Origin: Vibrio sp. SCSIO 43137
GTDB taxonomy: Bacteria > Pseudomonadota > Gammaproteobacteria > Enterobacterales > Vibrionaceae
Assembly: GCF_028201475.1 (NCBI RefSeq)
Contig: NZ_CP116384.1
Span: 124,001 to 188,000 of the forward strand
DNA: 64,000 bases
Reading direction: 5' to 3'
Position 1 is the stretch's first letter. Each line of letters starts with the position of its first letter. This document shows positions 43,064-51,977 of the stretch, in pieces. A program made the translations under genes and the position numbers. Under the pieces are notes generated by a model that saw only the letters and a list, made by a program, of their open reading frames with translations, ran no database searches and was not told the DNA's origin.

Positions 43064-44137
43064 ATGAATGACATCATTTCCATACTGAAAAACACCCGTT
43101 CTCATCTGATGACAGGTGTATCTCATATGATCCCGTTTGTGGTAGCAGGCGGTATCTTACTTGCTGCGTCGGTTATGCTTTATGGTGAAGGCGCCGTGCC
43201 GGAAGAGGGTACCTGGCTACACGATCTCTTCTTTATCGGTGTTGCCGGTTTCCAGTTGATGGTCCCTATTCTGGCCGCTTATATCGGTTACTCTATTGCT
43301 GATCGCTCAGCCCTTGCCCCGTCTGCTATTGCCGCCTTTATTGGTGCTAACATGTACAACACCGGCTTCTTCGGCGCTATTTTTGCCGGTCTGCTGGGTG
43401 GTATCGTTGTTCACTATCTGAAGAAGATTAAGGTTCCCGCTTTTGCCCGTTCTATTATGCCTATCTTCGTTATCCCTATTATCGGTACCTTTATTACTGC
43501 CGGTGCTATTGTCTGGGGTATTGGTGAGCCGATTGGCGCAGGTACAGCTGCCCTGACTGAATTCCTTAAAGGTATGCAGGATTCAAGTATCGTCGTACTT
43601 GCCATTGTAATGGGTCTGATGATCGCCTTTGATATGGGCGGACCGGTTAACAAAGTGGCCTATGCGTTCGTTATCCTGTGTGTTGGTGAAGGCATCTATA
43701 ACGTTGCAGGTATCTCTGCGGTCGCGGTAGCGACTCCTTCTGTAGGTATGGGTCTGGCGACCTTCCTGAACAAAAAACTGTATGGTGCTGATGAGCAGGA
43801 AGCAGGTCGTGCTTCTATCCTGATGGGTGCCATGGGTATTACTGAAGGTGCGATTCCGTTTGCTGCTGCTGATCCGCTTCGCGTACTGCCTTCAATCATG
43901 ATCGGTACTGCCTGTGGTGCTGTAACCGCTGCCCTGCTGGGTGTGAAGTGTTTCGCTGCATGGGGTGGTCTGATTGTTCTGCCGGTAGTAGAAGGTCGCT
44001 TTGGCTTCCTGATTGCACTGGCGGTCGGTTCTCTGGTCACGGCTCTGCTGGTTAACTTCCTGAAAGCCCGCCGTAAGGTTGAAGCGCCAAAGGAGAACGC
44101 TTCTGACGATATCGATCTGGATATCTCTATCGGCTAA
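43064..44137 (+). CDS. frwC: PTS fructose-like permease IIC (FrwC)
   Basis: 357 residues, an all-membrane EIIC of the fructose-mannitol family with about nine helices. Recognisable family segments: SHMIPFVVAGGILLAASVML, the conserved GEPIGAGTAALTEF loop, FDMGGPVNKVAYAF and GITEGAIPFAAADPLR, which carry the sugar-binding residues. No IIA or IIB domain is fused; these are PtsA and FrwB/FrwD. AAGGAA lies seven bases before the ATG. It is the first gene of the frwC-frwB-pflD-pflC-reductase-aldolase-frwD run. The transported sugar is unknown in E. coli too. Confidence 0.92.
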   Translation: MNDIISILKNTRSHLMTGVSHMIPFVVAGGILLAASVMLYGEGAVPEEGTWLHDLFFIGVAGFQLMVPILAAYIGYSIADRSALAPSAIAAFIGANMYNTGFFGAIFAGLLGGIVVHYLKKIKVPAFARSIMPIFVIPIIGTFITAGAIVWGIGEPIGAGTAALTEFLKGMQDSSIVVLAIVMGLMIAFDMGGPVNKVAYAFVILCVGEGIYNVAGISAVAVATPSVGMGLATFLNKKLYGADEQEAGRASILMGAMGITEGAIPFAAADPLRVLPSIMIGTACGAVTAALLGVKCFAAWGGLIVLPVVEGRFGFLIALAVGSLVTALLVNFLKARRKVEAPKENASDDIDLDISIG

Positions 44138-44229
44138 ACGCCATTTCCTAATCCGGGTTATCAGCCATTCCGGTACAGGCTGGTAACCCACCCTAATTAC
44201 TAAGAATCTGACTTATTTTGGAGATTATT

Positions 44230-44547
44230 ATGACAAATGTTGTTGCTGTAACAGCTTGCCCATCAGGTGTTGCTCATACTTATATGGCGGCAGAAGCTAT
44301 CGAAGCGGCTGCTAAAGCGAAGGGCTGGAACTGCTCTGTGGAAACTCAGGGCTCTATCGGTATTGAAAACGAGCTGACGGCTGAACAGGTTGCTTCTGCT
44401 GATGTGGTGATTCTGACCAAAGATATCGACATCAAGAATCAGGAAAGATTCGAAGGCAAAATGGTGGTTCGCATTGGTGTCAGCGATGCAGTAAAACGCG
44501 CTGCTGCGGTAATGGATAAAATTGAAGCACACCTTGCTACTGCATAA
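44230..44547 (+). CDS. frwB: PTS fructose-like IIB component (FrwB)
   Basis: 105 residues from the ATG at 44230 (GGAGATT just upstream; the earlier ATG at 44218 has no site). The phospho-Cys is in VTACPSGVAHTYMAAEA, and the rest (KGWNCSVETQGSIGIENELT) is nearly that of E. coli FrwB. It takes phosphate from the EIIA domain of PtsA and passes it to the sugar entering through FrwC. It follows frwC by 92 bases. Confidence 0.93.
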   Translation: MTNVVAVTACPSGVAHTYMAAEAIEAAAKAKGWNCSVETQGSIGIENELTAEQVASADVVILTKDIDIKNQERFEGKMVVRIGVSDAVKRAAAVMDKIEAHLATA

Positions 44548-44603
44548 TCTAAGGTGCACATAATCTGATGTAAAAAGCAATGGGCGACAGATGCCCGTTA
44601 GCC

Positions 44604-44623
44604 TGCCCCGGTAAGCCGGGGCA
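44604..44623 (+). terminator. Intercistronic hairpin between frwB and pflD
   Basis: TGCCCCGG (44604-44611), loop TAAG, CCGGGGCA (44616-44623): a perfect GC-rich 8-bp stem with no T-run. More likely an RNA processing or stability element that separates PTS and enzyme genes than a full terminator. Confidence 0.5.
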
Positions 44624-44690
44624 AATAATAAACTCGCCTTTAGGCAACACTGCTCAACAGATAAAACAGAAACATAGAACGGAGCTTGCC

Positions 44691-46992
44691 ATGAGCACAG
44701 CCAGAATCGAAAAATTAAAGTCGGCACTGTTTAATGCCAAAAGAGCCATCTCCCTTGAGAGAGCGCTTTTATATACTGAAAGTCACAAGCAGACGGAAGG
44801 AGAGCATACTCTGATCCGCCGCGCCAAAGCGACGGCACACATTCTGGATAATGTTGCTATCTCTATCCGTGACGACGAACTTATTGCCGGTAACCGCACC
44901 ATTGAACCACGTGCGGGTATCGTGTCTCCTGAGATGGACCCATACTGGATTGAAAAAGAGCTGGACAGTTTTGACACTCGTCCGCAGGACAAATTCTTTA
45001 TCTCGGAGCAGGACAAAACTATTTACCGCGAACAGCTTCTGCCTTACTGGTCTGAGCGTTCAATGAAAGACTTTATTAACAGCCAGATCCCGCAAGAGAT
45101 TAAACAGGCTGTTGGCGAGAAGGTGTTTAGTGTTAACCAGACCGACAAAGGTCAGGGGCATATCATTATCGATTTTGACCGCCTGCTAAGCAGTGGTCTG
45201 AACCAGTTAACGGACGAGATGCAGAAGCTGGTGGCCTCTTATCCTGAAAACCCGTTTTATCAGTCAGTATTGATATTACTGCAAGCTTCCAGCCGCCATA
45301 TCCGCCGCTATGAGCAACTGGCAACAGAGATGGCCGAAAGCTGTAATGACAGCCAAAGAAAGCAAGAGCTAGAGAATATTGCTCAGGTGTCGGCCAAAAT
45401 CGCCGGCCAACGCCCGGATAACTTTGTTGAGGCGTGTCAGCTGTTCTGGTACATGAACATTATCCTGCAGTATGAATCCAACGCCAGCTCCCTGTCTCTG
45501 GGGCGCTTTGACCAGTATATGCTGCCTTTCTATCAGCGTTCACTGCAACAGGGCGAGGATGCTGCTTTCCTGAAAGAGTATCTGGAAAGTCTCTGGATCA
45601 AAACAAACGACATCGTACTGCTGCGTTCATCCAGTAGTGCCAAGTTTTTTGCCGGATTCCCGACCGGCTACACCATTCTGCTGGGCGGACTGAATGAAAC
45701 GGGTCAGAGCGCGGTGAATGTTTTGTCTACCCTATGTCTGGATGCCTATCAGAGTGTTCAGTTGCCTCAGCCTAATCTGTGGTGTGCGGGTAAACGAGTT
45801 TATCGACCGGGAATTTCTGTACAAAACCGCAGAGACCATTCGTCTGGGAACCGGTATTCCGCAGATCTTTAACGATGAAGTAGTGGTGCCGGCCTTCCTT
45901 AACCGCGGGGTATCGCTGGAAGATGCAAGGGACTACTCCGTAGTCGGCTGTGTTGAGCTCTCTATTCCGGGCAAAACCTATGGCCTGCACGATATTGCCA
46001 TGTTTAACCTGCTTAAGGTGATGGAGCTGGTGCTGAAGCGAAATCAGCATACAGAAAACATCAGCTACCATGAATTACTGGAGCAGATCCGAACCGATAT
46101 CCGTCACTATGTGAGGCTGATGGTGGAAGGCTCAAATATCTGTGATATCGGCCATCGTGACTGGGCACCGGTGCCTTTACTGTCATCCTTTATCAGTGAC
46201 TGTATCGAAAACGGAAAAGACATTACTTACGGCGGTGGTCGTTACAACTTCTCCGGCGTGCAGGGTATTGGTATCGCCAACCTGTCCGATTCACTTCAGG
46301 CTCTGAAACGCTTTGTGTTCGAAGAAAAAAGAGCCGGCTTTGCAGAGTTTATTGAGCTGCTGGATAACAACTTTGAAGGTGCAGAGGGCAGTAAGATCCG
46401 TGCCCGTCTGATGCATAAGTATGAAAAGTACGGCAATGATATCGATGAAGTGGACAGCATAGGTGCCGATCTTCTTCGTCTGTTCTGCAAAGAAGTGGAG
46501 CAGTATCAGAACCCCCGTGGCGGACAGTTTACTCCGGGTTCTTATACCGTATCTGCTCACGTTCCGTTAGGCGCAGTTGTTGGTGCGACACCTGACGGCC
46601 GTCTGTCGGGTGAGCAACTGGCTGATGGTGGTTTGTCTCCGATGCTGGGCAAGGATCATCAGGGACCGACGGCGGTACTGAAATCTGTCTCCAAGCTGGA
46701 TAACTATCTGCTGTCAAACGGTAGCCTGCTGAACGTGAAGTTTACTCCGTCCACCCTTGAAGGTGCTCAGGGGCTGAACAAGCTGGGCGACTTCCTGCGT
46801 GCCTTTATGAAGCTGAAGTTACAGCATATTCAGTTTAATGTGCTCAATGCCGACACGCTGCGAAAAGCACAGCAGAAGCCGGAAGATTATGCCGGGCTGG
46901 TGGTGAGGGTTGCCGGATACAGCGCCTTCTTTGTGGAGCTGTCGAAAGAGATCCAGGACGACATCATTCACCGAACTGCTCATGAGTTGTGA
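44691..46992 (+). pseudogene. pflD: Glycyl radical enzyme PflD, frameshifted by one base
   Basis: The 2302-base span is one base over a multiple of three. Dropping T45780 (PNL-T-GVRVNEF) gives a continuous 766-residue protein matching E. coli PflD. The thiyl Cys is in YSVVGCVELSIPG, the dehydratase-type GCVE motif. The glycyl radical loop near the end is RVAGYSAFFVELSKE. The family adds or removes groups from diols, amines or acids by radical chemistry; PflD's substrate is unknown. GGAG precedes the ATG. As written, translation ends at 45872 in about 57 residues of... a short foreign tail, without either catalytic motif. It is either a true mutation or an assembly error. The activase pflC follows, overlapping its end. 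Confidence 0.88.
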
Positions 46993-47824
46993 TTCAGTTA
47001 TGGATAGCGGGCATATCTTCAATATCCAGCGTTACTCACTCAATGATGGTGAAGGAATACGCACGGTAGTGTTTTTTAAGGGCTGCCCGCTGAAATGTCC
47101 CTGGTGTGCAAATCCGGAATCGCGCTCGCTGAAGTCTCATACCATCAAACGTGAGGCTAAGTGTATCCACTGCGATCACTGCGATATGGATGTGGAAGAG
47201 TGTCCGACCGGTGCGGTAGAAATTGTCGGCAAAGATATGACGCTGGAGGAAGTGCTCAGTGCCATTGCTAAAGATGATGTGTTTTACCGTACTTCCGGCG
47301 GCGGAGTGACCCTCTCCGGCGGAGAAATACTGAGTCAGGCGCCTTTTGTTATCAAGCTTCTGACCAAGCTGCGCCAGTTAGGTTATCACACGGCTATCGA
47401 AACATCGGGTCAGGGCAGTACCAGCCAGTTACTCAAAATAGGGCAGTTGTGTGATGAAGTGCTGTTTGATTTTAAAATCATGGATGCAGAGCTGGCCAGA
47501 CAGGTCACCGGTATCAACCTGCAACGGGTTCTGGATAACTTCCGCCAACTGACGGAGCAGGGAGTAAAGGTGATTCCGCGCCTGCCGCTGATCCCCGGTT
47601 ACACCCTGAATATTATTAATGTCGACAAGGTACTGAATTTTATTGCCCCGTTCGGCCTTAAAGAGGTTCACTTGCTGCCGTTTCATCAGTATGGCGCAAG
47701 TAAGTATCAGACACTGAATATGGAATACGCCATGAAAGAGGTGGCGGTTCCGGCAAAAGATGAGATCGCTTCCGTGCGCAGGCATGTGGAAGCCCACGGC
47801 TATAACGTCATCATCGGAGGTTAA
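46982..47824 (+). CDS. pflC: Glycyl radical enzyme activase PflC
   Basis: 280 residues from the ATG at 46982, which overlaps the pflD end by 11 bases; the ATG at 47000 is an alternative, and neither has a strong ribosome site. The radical SAM cluster motif C-x3-C-x2-C is FFKGCPLKCPWCANPE. A ferredoxin-like cysteine cluster (CIHCDHCDMDVEEC) follows, of the type found in activases of dehydratase-like glycyl radical enzymes. SAM-binding motifs include GGGVTLSGGEIL and AIETSG. It would install the glycyl radical on PflD. The frame is intact although its target gene is broken. Confidence 0.92.
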   Translation: MSCDSVMDSGHIFNIQRYSLNDGEGIRTVVFFKGCPLKCPWCANPESRSLKSHTIKREAKCIHCDHCDMDVEECPTGAVEIVGKDMTLEEVLSAIAKDDVFYRTSGGGVTLSGGEILSQAPFVIKLLTKLRQLGYHTAIETSGQGSTSQLLKIGQLCDEVLFDFKIMDAELARQVTGINLQRVLDNFRQLTEQGVKVIPRLPLIPGYTLNIINVDKVLNFIAPFGLKEVHLLPFHQYGASKYQTLNMEYAMKEVAVPAKDEIASVRRHVEAHGYNVIIGG

Positions 47825-48687
47825 TGATGAAACAAAAAATACTGATCACCGGAGCGAATGGCTTTTTCGGTACCCGTTTTATTAACCGGTATCAGAGCCA
47901 GTATGAGATTACCGCTACCGACGTAGAGCAGTTAGATATCACCGATGCTAAACAGGTTTCTGCAACCTTTGCTGACGTGAAACCGGACTATGTTATTCAC
48001 GCAGCAGCGATTGCAGTGACTGACTTCTGTAATCAGCATCCGGACATTGCCCACAAGGTGAATGTGCAGGGCGCCATTAATATCGCTAAAGCGTGTAAGG
48101 AACATGGCTCAAAGCTGGTATTTATCAGTACCGAGCAGGTGTTTAACGGCAATGAAGAGAGCGGCCCGTATAAAGAGTCGGACACTCCGGTTCCGGATAC
48201 GGTTTATGGCCAGAACAAACTGGAAGCGGAACATGAGCTGAAAGGCATTCTTCCCGAGCTTTGGATACTCAGGTTTACCTGGATGTTTGGCCTGCCTGAG
48301 CGCAACACCAGCATTAATCCGAACGTAGTGTGGAACACACTACAGGCATTGATGAATGGCGAGAAAATGAAAGAGCGTCGCAATGAGTTTCGCGGCCTGA
48401 CTTACATTCACGAACTGATTGATCAGTTTGAGAAGATATTTGCCATCCCTTACGGCACTTATCATACGGGGGCGCATAACCCGGACAGCCGCTTTGACAT
48501 TGCCCGTCATATCCTGACGGAAATGGGGCAGGAAGTGCGCTGGGGCGAGATCCTCGAAGCCTGTGATGCACCTAAAACCCGCGATGTGCGCTTAGAGACT
48601 TCTAAGCTTGCAGAGCAAGGTATCGTCTTTACCGAAAGTAAGGCCGCCATTAGCCGCTGCCTGCAAGAATTTGGTTTTAAGAAATAG
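47824..48687 (+). CDS. RmlD-like NAD(P)-dependent sugar reductase/epimerase (extended SDR)
   Basis: 287 residues. The Rossmann motif is ILITGANGFFGTRFI and the catalytic Tyr-x3-Lys is VYGQNKLEAE, with the Ser/Thr element FISTEQVFNG upstream. The pattern is that of dTDP-4-dehydrorhamnose reductase-like proteins. The start overlaps the pflC stop (TAATG), so it is translationally coupled. The E. coli frw-pfl locus has no such gene. It probably reduces or oxidises an intermediate of the imported sugar or of the glycyl radical reaction, but the substrate is unknown. Confidence 0.83.
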   Translation: MMKQKILITGANGFFGTRFINRYQSQYEITATDVEQLDITDAKQVSATFADVKPDYVIHAAAIAVTDFCNQHPDIAHKVNVQGAINIAKACKEHGSKLVFISTEQVFNGNEESGPYKESDTPVPDTVYGQNKLEAEHELKGILPELWILRFTWMFGLPERNTSINPNVVWNTLQALMNGEKMKERRNEFRGLTYIHELIDQFEKIFAIPYGTYHTGAHNPDSRFDIARHILTEMGQEVRWGEILEACDAPKTRDVRLETSKLAEQGIVFTESKAAISRCLQEFGFKK

Positions 48688-48712
48688 TTTTAAGATTGAG
48701 TGGAGAATTTAC

Positions 48713-49390
48713 ATGATTTACTTTCTGGATACGGCAAACCTGACAGCGATACAAAAGGCCGTAGACCTATATCCGCTGGATGGTGTAACGACCAACCCGT
48801 CTATTGTGGCTAAAGAGAACAAGCCTCTTAAGGAAATTATTCTTAGCATTCGCGAGATTATCGGTCAGGAAAGACTGCTTCACGTGCAGGTGATGGGCAA
48901 AACCGCTGAGATTATGCTGGAAGAGGCAAAAGCGCTGAGAGCCATCGATAAAGATCTTTATATTAAGGTGCCGGTGACTCCTCAGGGCATTAAGGCGATG
49001 AAATTGCTTAGCCAGAACAATATTCCGGTAACAGCAACCGCGATCCTGACTCCGCAACAAGCATTGATGGCCGCGAAGGCAGGAGCGGAATACCTTGCGC
49101 CTTATGTTAACCGTCTTGATAACATCTGCTCTGACGGTGTCGGCGTAGTAGCTGAGATTGCTCATCTGATCGACATTCACAACCTTGATGCCAAAGTGCT
49201 GGCGGCATCGTTTAAGAACGTGCAGCAGGTACATGAAGTAGCGAAAGCCGGTAGTCAGTCGGTGACCATTGCTCCTGATGTATTTGACCTTCTGCTGAAC
49301 CATCCGCTTACGGATTCTGGCGTGGCAGGCTTTGTTGCAGACTGGGAATCAGTGTATGGCGAAGGTACTAACGTACTGGATGTGCTGTAA
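48713..49390 (+). CDS. fsa: Fructose-6-phosphate aldolase-like enzyme (FSA/TalC family)
   Basis: 225 residues from the ATG at 48713 (GGAG upstream); a longer reading overlaps the previous gene. The catalytic set of fructose-6-phosphate aldolase is present at family positions: Gln59 (HVQVMG), Schiff-base Lys85 (YIKVPVT), Thr109 (VTATA) and Tyr131 (APYVNR). It should cleave a ketose phosphate to dihydroxyacetone (or a similar ketone) and glyceraldehyde 3-phosphate. E. coli has fsaB in the corresponding locus. The sequence around 104-115 (IPVTATAILTPQQ) deviates from E. coli FSA, so the substrate may differ. A strong hairpin follows at 49443. Confidence 0.85.
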   Translation: MIYFLDTANLTAIQKAVDLYPLDGVTTNPSIVAKENKPLKEIILSIREIIGQERLLHVQVMGKTAEIMLEEAKALRAIDKDLYIKVPVTPQGIKAMKLLSQNNIPVTATAILTPQQALMAAKAGAEYLAPYVNRLDNICSDGVGVVAEIAHLIDIHNLDAKVLAASFKNVQQVHEVAKAGSQSVTIAPDVFDLLLNHPLTDSGVAGFVADWESVYGEGTNVLDVL

Positions 49391-49442
49391 GCCACAAAGT
49401 CACGATTTCTAAGGGCTTCACGTAAGTGAAATAAAACTAAAT

Positions 49443-49468
49443 AGAGGTATACTTTCCGGTATACCTCT
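49443..49468 (+). terminator. Strong hairpin between fsa and frwD
   Basis: AGAGGTATAC (49443-49452), loop TTTCCG, GTATACCTCT (49459-49468), then TCTTTTTG: a standard rho-independent terminator. The frwD start is only 17 bases beyond it, so frwD depends on read-through or on a hidden promoter. Confidence 0.85.
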
Positions 49469-49485
49469 TCTTTTTGTGGATACCA

Positions 49486-49821
49486 ATGAAATTAGTCGCC
49501 GTTACCGCCTGCATCAGTGGGGTTGCACACACCTATATGGCTGCCGAGTTGATCGAAAAATATTGCAGCAAGCAAGGCTTGTCTGTTGCTGTTGAAACTC
49601 AGGGCGCACTGGGAATGGAAAATGCCCTTCAGCCGAGGCAAATAGAAGAAGCTGATGTAGCCATTATTGTGGCAGATATTGCTATTGAAGGTGCAGAGCG
49701 TTTCGCCAATACCCGTCAGGTGAGGTCTAAAATTTCCACCTTTCTGCGACAGCCGGAAAAAGTGTTTGATGCATTGGAAAAAGCTTACCGTTCCCCGCCG
49801 GAAAGTGTGATTGAGATTTAA
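49486..49821 (+). CDS. frwD: PTS fructose-like IIB component (FrwD)
   Basis: 111 residues from the ATG at 49486; an earlier ATG lies in the terminator tail. The phospho-Cys is in VTACISGVAHTYMAAE. The rest (VETQGALGMENALQPRQIEEADVA, read as VETQGALGMEN then QIEEADVA) and the C-terminal extension follow E. coli FrwD rather than FrwB. It is the second EIIB of the locus. Its start is just behind a strong terminator and its stop overlaps the convergent regulator gene by four bases. Confidence 0.88.
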   Translation: MKLVAVTACISGVAHTYMAAELIEKYCSKQGLSVAVETQGALGMENALQPRQIEEADVAIIVADIAIEGAERFANTRQVRSKISTFLRQPEKVFDALEKAYRSPPESVIEI

Positions 49822-50687
49822 CTCTGGCTTCGATATTGCGTGCGGTATTCAGAGGGTGAGCGGTCAGTCTGATTCCTGAATACCCGACAGAAATAGTTAC
49901 TGTCAGTAAAACCGGCGCGATGAGCCACTTCCTTCACCTTCATATCGTACTCTTTCAGCAGATATTTCGCCCGCTCCAGCCGGATATGGTTCAGGTGTTC
50001 ATTAAACTTAATTTTCCCCTCTTTCTGAAACAGCTGTGACAGGTAGTTAGGCGAGATATAGAAATGCTCCGCCACCGACTCCCGTGTTAATGGCTCCTGA
50101 TACTTCTGTTCGACATAATCCCGCACCGCTTCAAACAGCGCCTTGCTACGGGAAGGGGTTTCCGGCGGATTAAGCATTAACTCATTTACATGGCTAAGCA
50201 GTGAAGCAATCAGCAGCTTGGTGGTGTGCTGGTCATCGGTGTGCCAGCGCAACTCTTCCAGAGCCTGAAGAATAAAGGTGCCCGTCCGCGGTCCGCGTCG
50301 CTGAACATTATCTTTAACCAGAGTTTCGAACTCACGGCCATTCCAGCGCAGAAGGTTGATACCAAAGTTCTGTTTGCCCACCAGAATATTAAGCATGGTA
50401 ACCGGTTGATCCCAGTGCGGTTTGTTCCAGCAGTCGGCAGGAATATAGAGAACATCGCCCCTTCTGAGCTGGTGCCGTGTCTCAATGGCGCTGTCATTAC
50501 CCATTTCAATCTCAACGCTGCCGGAGACCACCATTTCAAGTCGCTGAAAGTGAACCTGATAGGCCAGTTCAGGAGGCTCAGGAAGGTTACTGGCAAAAAA
50601 GATTTTACCGATACTGCCGGGAGAGACGGAGTAACCGTTCAGGACAGATTCAAGGGAGTTGGGCTGAAAGGGATGTTTGGGGTTCAT
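49818..50687 (-). CDS. yijO: AraC-family regulator of the frw-pfl locus (YijO-like)
   Basis: 289 residues. The N-terminal cupin-like sensing domain (about 30-150: HFQRLEMVVSGSVEIEMG, LRRGDVLYIPADCWNKP) precedes a C-terminal AraC domain with two helix-turn-helix motifs (LTRESVAEHFYISPNYLSQL and KVKEVAHRAGFTDSNYFCRV). E. coli yijO sits at the same place beside frwD. It is convergent with frwD, overlapping by four bases. It presumably activates frwC and ptsA when the sugar is present; candidate inverted repeats lie at 42853-42873 and 42964-43001. Confidence 0.87.
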   Translation of the reverse strand: MNPKHPFQPNSLESVLNGYSVSPGSIGKIFFASNLPEPPELAYQVHFQRLEMVVSGSVEIEMGNDSAIETRHQLRRGDVLYIPADCWNKPHWDQPVTMLNILVGKQNFGINLLRWNGREFETLVKDNVQRRGPRTGTFILQALEELRWHTDDQHTTKLLIASLLSHVNELMLNPPETPSRSKALFEAVRDYVEQKYQEPLTRESVAEHFYISPNYLSQLFQKEGKIKFNEHLNHIRLERAKYLLKEYDMKVKEVAHRAGFTDSNYFCRVFRNQTDRSPSEYRTQYRSQS

Positions 50688-50873
50688 AGTCGCCGGATTT
50701 GGTCATTGTAGCTAAGGTGATTTTACCCTGATATACATTGAATTGCTGGCGGTTTTTAATCTGAATCGGTGAACTGTGAAGCCGGAGAGATTCGCGTCGA
50801 TTCTTACTGAGAAGAGAGTTCTTCGGAGATAAGAAAAAACAGGGGAGCGCCGTCGGGCAACTCCCCAGGCTAA

Positions 50874-51965
50874 TTAAGCCTCGTAAGCCGGATAATCAAT
50901 AAAGCCCTGCTCATTACCACCGTAAAGGGTCAGGCGGGCATCGGCATCAAAATCTGCCAGCGGCCAGTTGTTTTTAAAGCGTTCAACTAAGTCCGGGTTG
51001 GTGACATAAGGGGTGCCGAACGCGGCGAAGTCACAGTAACCTTTTTGCAGCAGTTGTTGTGCTGATTCCACGGTCAGTTTACCGGCTACCATGACCGGGT
51101 TTGGGTAAACTTCGCGAACCTGTTTACGGAAGCTTTCCGGCACCTCAACATAGCGGGAGATCCGCTCAGAGAAATGCACATAAGCCAGTTTCATTGCCGC
51201 CATTCTTTCTAATGCTTTCAGCGTAGTGTCAACAATCTCAGCATCTTCGTTAGCGAAGCCTTCAATAACATGGGGGGAGACGCGCACCGCAACTTTGTTG
51301 CTGCCGATATCATCGGAAACCGCCTGTAAGGTTTCCAGCATAAAGCGCATGCGGTTTTCCTGACTGCCGCCGTATTGATCCTGACGCTGGTTACTTTCAA
51401 GGCGCATAAAAGTATCGAACAGATAACCGTGAGCCGCATGGATTTCCACGCCGTCAAATCCGGCTTCCATTGCATTTCTGGCTGCCTGTACAAAGTCCGC
51501 TTTAGTGTTTTCAATATCCTGCAGAGACATCTCACGTGGCGTTTCCGTTTCAATCATACCGAAGCCACCTTCCGGTAGCGGGCCGAACACTTGGTCAGGT
51601 ACTTTAATGGCGGAAGCGGAAACGGGCTGCTCACCAGAGATAACCGAGTGGCTGCGACGTCCGACGTGCCAGAGCTGAATAAAGATTTTACTGCCGGCCT
51701 GATGAACGGCGTCTGTTACCTTTTTCCATCCCTGTATGTGCTCTTTGGTATAAATGCCGGGAGTCATGGAGTAGCCACGGCCAACGGCTGAAATGGGTGC
51801 ACCTTCAGTAACAATTAAACCGGCAGTGGCGCGCTGGCTGTAATAGGTTGCCATCATTTCGTTTGGCACATCGCCCGGCTGAGTGGTGCGTGAACGGGTC
51901 ATGGGTGCCATGGCGATTCGGTTTTCCAGCGCAAGATCGCCGGATTTAAATGGTGTAAATAACAT
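50874..51965 (-). CDS. Old Yellow Enzyme family alkene reductase, first of a pair
   Basis: 363 residues, FMN-dependent TIM barrel. Characteristic parts: NRIAMAPMTRSRTTQPGDVP, FIQLWHVGRRSH, the substrate-binding His pair in EIHAAHGYLFDTF (H-x2-H), the DQYGGSQENRMRF motif and phosphate-binding GKLTVESAQQLL. NemA-like proteins reduce activated C=C bonds, nitro compounds or glycerol trinitrate with NADPH. GGAG precedes the ATG. It is 12 bases downstream of its paralogue on the same strand; both lie divergent to a LysR regulator. Confidence 0.93.
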   Translation of the reverse strand: MLFTPFKSGDLALENRIAMAPMTRSRTTQPGDVPNEMMATYYSQRATAGLIVTEGAPISAVGRGYSMTPGIYTKEHIQGWKKVTDAVHQAGSKIFIQLWHVGRRSHSVISGEQPVSASAIKVPDQVFGPLPEGGFGMIETETPREMSLQDIENTKADFVQAARNAMEAGFDGVEIHAAHGYLFDTFMRLESNQRQDQYGGSQENRMRFMLETLQAVSDDIGSNKVAVRVSPHVIEGFANEDAEIVDTTLKALERMAAMKLAYVHFSERISRYVEVPESFRKQVREVYPNPVMVAGKLTVESAQQLLQKGYCDFAAFGTPYVTNPDLVERFKNNWPLADFDADARLTLYGGNEQGFIDYPAYEA

Positions 51966-51977
51966 AAGTCTCTCCGG

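Noticed and set aside
45718..45800. Separate start for a second pflD-like gene at 45718
   Set aside because: The first 25 codons of that frame are out-of-frame pflD sequence; similarity begins only after the +1 insertion, so this is one broken gene, not two.
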